Source: Zantedeschia hybrid cultivar (taxonomy: Eukaryota > Streptophyta > Magnoliopsida > Alismatales > Araceae). Taken from it: a stretch of DNA of 64,000 nt. Shown here piece by piece: positions 58,495-64,000 of this stretch (positions are counted from its first letter, which is position 1; each line of letters starts with the position of its first letter). Below the pieces are notes generated by a model. It worked only from the letters and a program-made list of their open reading frames with translations. It did not search any database and was not told where the DNA came from. Position numbers and translations under genes: made by a program. The stretch covers positions 24,108,729 to 24,172,728 of the forward strand of contig JARZZO010000013.1 in the NCBI GenBank assembly GCA_030544215.1. The letters are read 5' to 3'.

Positions 58495-59755
58495 CCAGGA
58501 TCTAACGCCCCTCGTGGGCGAATATGAATTTCGCGATTTAATGCCTCCCGCGGGCGAATAGGAATTTCCGGGATGCGAAGCCTCCCGTAGGCGAATATGA
58601 ATTTCCAGGATATAAAGCCTCCTGTAGGCGAATATGAATTTCCAGGATATAAGGCCTCATGTAGGCAAATATGAATTTCCAGGATATAAAGCCTCCTGTA
58701 GGCGAATATGAATTTCCAAGATATAAAGCCTCCTGTAGGCGAATATGAATTTCCAGGATATAAAGCCTCCTGTAGGCGAATATGAATTTCCAGGATATAA
58801 AGCCTCCTGTGGGCGAATATGAACTTCCAGGATATAAAGCCTCCTGTAGCCGAATATGAACTTCCAAGATATAAAGCCTCCTGTAGGCGAATATGAATTT
58901 CCAGGATATAAAGCCTCATGTAGGCGAATATGAATTTCCAGGATATAAAGTCTCCTGTAAGCGAATATGAATTTCCAGGATATAATGCCTCCTGTAGGCG
59001 AATATGAATTTCCAGGATATAAAACCTCCTGTAGGCGAATATGAATTTCCAGGATATAAAGCCTCCTGTAGGCGAATATGAATTTACAGGATATAAAGCC
59101 TCCTGTAGGCGAATATGAATTTCCAGGATATAAAACCTCTTGTAGGCGAATATGAATTTCCAGGATATAAAGCCTCATGTAGGCGAATATAAATTTCCAG
59201 GATATAAAGCCTCCTGTAAGCGAATATGAATTTCCAGGATATAAAACCTCCCGTAGGCGAATATGAATTTCCAGGATATAAAACCTCATGTAGGCGAATA
59301 TGAATTTCCAGGATATAAAGCCTTTCGTAGGCGAATATGAATTTTCAGGACATAAAACCTCCCGTAGGCGACTATGAATTTCCAGGATATAAAGCCTCCC
59401 GTAGGCGAATATGAATTTCTAGGATATAAAGCCTCCTGTAGGCGAATATGAATTTCCAGGATATAAAGCCTCCTGTAGGCGAATATGAATTTCCAGGATA
59501 TAAAGTCTCCTGTAGGCGAATATGAATTTCCAGGATATAAAGCCTCCTGTAGGCGAATATGAATTTCCAGGATATAAAGCCTTCCGTAGGCGAATATGAA
59601 TTTTCAGGATATAAAGCCTTTTGTAGGCGAATATGAATTTCCAGGATATAAAGCCTCCTGTAGGCGAATATGAATTTCCAGGATATAAAGTCTCATGTAG
59701 GCGAATATGAATTTCCAAGATATAAAGCCTCCTGTAGGCGAATATGAATTTCAAC
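58495..59755. repeat. Minisatellite, 37-bp unit, element 2
   Basis: Roughly 33 tandem copies of the 37-bp form (TTTCCAGGATATAAAGCC then TCCTGTAGGCGAATATGAA). The 7-bp AAATATG duplication that makes 44-bp units in element 1 is absent. Diverged units continue to about 60215. The 109 to 210 aa minus-strand ORFs here are repeat artefacts. Confidence 0.95.
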
Positions 59756-60451
59756 CTATCACGGCACACCATTGAGGCTGGTGTATACCAGGGGCAATTT
59801 TAGGATATGATGTCTCCTCAGGGCAGATTCGACCCCTTAAGGCACGCCGATGGGACTATGATATATGGGCATGCTAATGGGACTATGATTTATGAGGGGA
59901 AATTTTGGGATATAACGTTCCCAGGGACGCGAGTAAATTTTCGTATTGCTTCCCAGGGGTGAATGAGAAAGTTTTAGGATATAACGCCTCCTCAGGGCGA
60001 AGGGAATTTTCAACCCTTTTATGGCATGCCAGTGGGACTGGCGTATGCCCAAGGAAGACTTTAGGATACAATGCCTCCTCGGGGCAAATATGGAAAGCTT
60101 TCCTCTTTTCAAGAATTCCGAAGTTTAACGCCTCCCGTAGGCGAGATATGGATATCAGGATTCAAAGCCTCCTATAGGCGAATCTCGGAGTTTAACGCCT
60201 TCCGTGGGCGAATGTATGAAAATGTTCATCGCATAATATTCTTGACAGAAAAATATTTTCTTTTGGGGCGAATCACTCACAATTATATGGCATCTTTCAA
60301 AAATGTCTATATATTTTTATTTGGTATAACAGGAACGTGGATTATTCTCTCATGCTGCATTGAGCAGAAGAGCAAGTTTTCCCACTTCCTTACCGAGTGG
60401 GGAGGTCATCGTCATCATCGCCTCAGTCGTAGCCTTTGATGGGACATTATT

Positions 60452-60469
60452 GTACCACTAATGTGGTAC
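60452..60469. other. Conserved stem-loop GTACCAC-TAAT-GTGGTAC
   Basis: Counterpart of 20125-20142; stem unchanged, loop changed by one base. Confidence 0.5.
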
Positions 60470-60710
60470 CAAGGGTTTATTCGTCATTAGCGACTCTGAT
60501 ATCCTCCCTAGGTAAGGATGTGAGAAAACTCGATCTCTGCCCTTACCAAGCCGAGAGAGTCCTCCCCCCGCCGGGGAACAAGTATGTAGCTTTATGAGCC
60601 TATGTGCTCGCGCACGAGCACTATTGGCTTTTCTTGGCGCAAGTGGCTTTTGCGCGGTATCCCCCGACAGGTTGCCGGATTATTTTTGTCTTCAAGGCGT
60701 ATATTGAGCT

Positions 60711-63700
60711 TCACGGCACCGGTTTGTGTTGCTGTTGTCGCTCAGGCTGATCATGTACCGGAGCATAGTACAACTTCATATGTCGGTCGTTCAGTGGTAG
60801 GAAGGCCAAATTTCCTTTTTCATCCACTAGTCTATAAGCACCGCCCTCGTAGGCTCGGCTTACTATAAACGGTCCAACCCAGTTTGGCTTGAACTTATTT
60901 TTAGGCCGAGAGGCCATAACATCTTTATGCTTGACCATTACAAGGTCCCCCTTTTTTAAGGTTCTTTCTTTCACCAATTTGACGAACGCACGAGACATTC
61001 GGACTTGGTATATTTACAGACGCTGATATGCTTGCAATCTCTCGCCTTCGAGGTCTAATAGTTCCTCATAGCGCCTTTGAGTCTCGCTCATGTCGCCTTC
61101 CTGCACTCCATAATGCAGGGCGACCCTATAAGATGCGAGTTCTATCTCTATTGGGATTACGGCTTCTGCTCCATAAACTAAAGAGTATGGGGAGCATCCC
61201 GTTGGGGTTTTATAGACGGTGCGGTAGGCCCATAATGCTTCATGCATCTTCTCGTCCCAATCCCGCTTTCGCCCTCCACTGATCTTCACCAGAAGTTTGC
61301 ACAGGGTTTTATTGAAGGCTTCTACCATCCCATTGACTTGGGGATAATATACTGAAGACACATTCCAGTCTATATGAAATTTAGTCGCCATCTTGTATAT
61401 TGTCTGATTTTTGAATGGCGTGCCATTATCTGATGTGATCCAGCTGGGAGTTCCGAACCGGTATATGATATTATGCCTGACGAAGCGTGATACCGTCTCG
61501 CCGGTCACTTCTTTTAAAGGAATGACTTCTGCCCAACGAGTAAAGTATTCTGTTGCGGCAAGAATATATTTACACCCTCGAGATGACGGCGTTAATGGAC
61601 CCACAGCGTCCATTCCCCAATGGGCGAAAGGCCATGTCGGGGTTGTCGGGTGCAAATGATTGGGAGGTCGCCTAGGAATAGGTCCATAGGCTTGGCATTG
61701 GGGGCAGCTTTTCGCCATTTTCTCGCAATCTGCGAACATAGTTGGCCAATATAAGCCTTTATTTTTGATATTGACCTTCATTTTTGCGCCTGACTGATGA
61801 GTCCCGCACATCCCGGTATGAACTTCTTTCATTATTTTGCGGGACTCTCTGGGGGAAAGACACCAGAGTAGAATCGCATTTTTGTCTTGAGGGACAAGGC
61901 GATATAGTACGCCATCTATCAGCTGGTATGAAGTTGCCCTCCGCAGCAGCTGGATTCTTTCGGCTTTGCTATAAGGGAGCCAGCCATTCTTTATTTTGAT
62001 GATAGGAACACGCCAATCATCTTCCTCTTGGATATTATGGTCTTCCAGTGTATTGATATGAAATACTGTCAGACCATCTCCTTCATTTAATGAGGCGGGG
62101 AAGAGTCTCCTATCCCTCACAACTATTTCAGCTTCACCTTCAGGAGGCAATTTTAGCGCTGCCGCTAATTTAGCTAATGCATCAGCCTGGGCATTTTGGC
62201 CACTTCTGACATGTTCTATAGCGAAGATATAGAATTTTTCGCTTAGCCGGACAGCCGCCGCATGATAAGCTATTAATTCAGTCTTTCTGACCTCGAATAT
62301 GCCGAGAATTTGTCGAATGACCAGGGAATCCCCGTATACCTGGATACATCTGACACCTATTTCTAAGGCAATTTCCAACCCTACAATCAGAGCTTCATAT
62401 TCCGTATCATTATTGGTTAGGGATTCCATCAGGGCACATGAGTGGTGCAATATCCCTCCTTCTGGGGTGACTAGGACCAAGCCAGCTCCAGCCTTTGTGG
62501 TCGATGTGCCATCCGGCCTTATAATGGTTCTCGAGACCCCATCGAAATATAGTTGCCATGTATTTACTTCTGCCTGCTGCACATCCAGTATTTTCTGTGC
62601 AGGTAAGACTTCTTCATCAGGCAATTCATTATTCAGAAGGGAAGTTTCAGGAATTGGGTGTGCTGCCAAGAACTCGGCCATATCCTGTCCTTTTATCGCC
62701 CTCTGGGGGACAAAAGTAATATTAAACTCCATGAGGAGTAGGGCCCATTTTCCCAGCCTCCCAGACAGCACAGGTTGGCGAAGCAGGAATTTTAGCGGAT
62801 CAAACCGCGATATGAGTTTGACTTTATCTGCCAGCAAATAATGCCTCAGCTTCTTTGTGGCGAATATAAGTACCAAGCACATCTTCTCTGTTGGAGTATA
62901 TTGGTGTTCAGGACCCACCAACATCCTGCTGAGATAATAAAGCGGCTGCTCTTTTCCATCCTCATTTTCTTGCGCCAATAAAGCTCCCAAAGAAGCATCC
63001 AAGGCTGCAATATAGAGTATGAGTGGTTTACCCTTTATGGGTGCCCCCAACACTGGCGGCTTGAGGAGATATTCTTTTATATCATCAAGTGCCTTTTGGC
63101 ATTCTTTGTCCCAAATAAATGGGGCTGCTTTCTTTGTTAATTTTGAAAAAGGCCTGCACCTTCCGGATAGGTTGGAGATAAATCTCCTGATATAAGCCAG
63201 CCTGTCTTGCAAGGATCTAAGCTCAGTTAGAGTCCTGGGAGGGGGCAGCTCCCTGATTGCTTCGATTTTATCGGGGTCGATCTCGATTCCCCTATATCGG
63301 ACTATAAAGCCAAAAAATTTCCCGTTAGAGACGCCAAAAGCGCACTTCATGGGATTCATTTTGAGTTGATATTGACGAAGCCTTTCGAAGACTTTTCGTA
63401 AGTCCCCGAGGTGGTCATCTTTCTTTGCAGATTTCACGACGAGGTCATCGACATAGCACTCGACCAAATTATGCAGCATTTCATCAAATATTTTGGTCAT
63501 GGCCCTTTGGTATGTAGCACCGGTATTTTTCAGACTGAAGGGCATCCTTTTGTAGTTGAATATTCCTTTCGGAGTGCGAAAAGCTGTATGATTTTTATCT
63601 TTGAGGGCCATTCTAATCTGATTATAGCCCGATGACCCGTCCATGAAAGACAAGGCTTCATATCCTGTGGTGACGTCCACCATAGTTTCGGTTATCGGCA

Positions 63701-63974
63701 ATGGAAAGTCGTCCTTCGGACATGCCTTATTTAAGTCACGAAAGTCAATGCAGACTCGGACCTGGCCATTCTTTTTCTTCACTGGCACAATATTTGCCAG
63801 CCATATTGGGTATATGCATTCTTCGATGAAGTCAACTTCTCGCATCTTGTCAACTTCGGCATTCACCATAATTTCTAGCTCAGGGCGCATTCGCCTCTGA
63901 GTTTGCTTTATCGGCTTGACTTCAGGGAGAATTGATAGTTCATGCTCTGCCACTGAAGGGTCCAGGCCAAGCAT
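60711..63974 (-). pseudogene. pol: Pol of element 2: RT, two RNase H domains, full integrase; one stop near the C-terminus
   Basis: The frame runs 63974 to 61014, then TAA (about 61012), then continues in frame from the 60998 ATG to 60711. RT keeps VCIDFRDLNKACPKD, FMDGSSGYNQI and YVDD. Gypsy RNase H and archaeal-type RNase H (YFDGVSR, GDS, QADALAKLA) follow. Integrase has the His/Cys finger, HWGMDAVGPL with the first catalytic Asp, SDNGTPF with the second, Glu in GMVEAFNKT, and WVGPF near the end. Only the stop in the C-terminal part separates it from an open pol over the visible region; protease and gag are outside the window. Confidence 0.9.
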
Positions 63975-64000
63975 TTCTTTATAATTCCAGGCGAAACAAT

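Larger units (their letters stand above)
49791..64000 (-). mobile_element. Ogre/Tat-like retrotransposon, element 2 (partial, runs off the window)
   Basis: Same family and orientation as element 1. Visible are the sense 3' LTR (49791-52660), PMD gene, minisatellite, stem-loop and pol. Gag, ORF1, PBS and the other LTR lie beyond 64000. The left flank ATGGT would be the TSD but cannot be checked. Confidence 0.95.

Overview
This is nuclear DNA from a flowering plant. The evidence is Ty3/gypsy elements of the Tat/Ogre type, plant-type TTTAGGG telomere repeats, TRIM and MITE elements, and introns with GT..AG borders. I cannot name the species. No intact host gene is visible; the window is nested transposable elements on a decayed, tandemly duplicated host segment.

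Left part (1-7978): an LTR end (1-583), then a 2.2 kb hAT-like DNA transposon (1132-3350) with 8-bp target-site duplications (TSDs) and a palindrome array. From about 3988 runs copy A of a host duplication. It carries a TRIM (4472-4784) and a small hAT relative (6555-7387) whose interior is a telomere-repeat array. Copy A continues at 33026-35595; copy B lies at 39293-46874. The two copies supply 'empty sites' that confirm three insertions to the base.

Middle (7979-33020): a complete Ogre/Tat-like retrotransposon of about 25.0 kb, reading on the minus strand, with 3.1 kb LTRs, a CAGTT TSD, PBS and PPT. In sense order it holds an extra ORF (ORF1), gag, a second zinc-knuckle module, protease, then reverse transcriptase / RNase H / archaeal-type RNase H / integrase, then a minisatellite. 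Between the minisatellite and its 3' LTR, in the opposite (plus) orientation, lies a roughly ten-exon gene for a plant mobile domain (PMD) protein with a C-terminal coiled coil. Many stops and frameshifts, plus an in-frame deletion of an integrase catalytic Asp, make this copy non-autonomous.

Right part: a DUF4283/zinc-knuckle relic (37067-38245), copy B interrupted by a 1.8 kb solo LTR (44789-46583), a tandem array of exon-like 146-bp units (46876-48480), a chimeric TRIM array (49277-49790), and a second Ogre/Tat element inserted into that array (49791 to beyond 64000, same orientation). The second element repeats the layout LTR, PMD gene, minisatellite, pol. Its integrase is intact but its PMD gene has lost the coiled-coil exons. 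PMD exon lengths match between the two copies except for one base in exon 5, while intron lengths differ; this is the best evidence that the antisense PMD gene is a real spliced gene.
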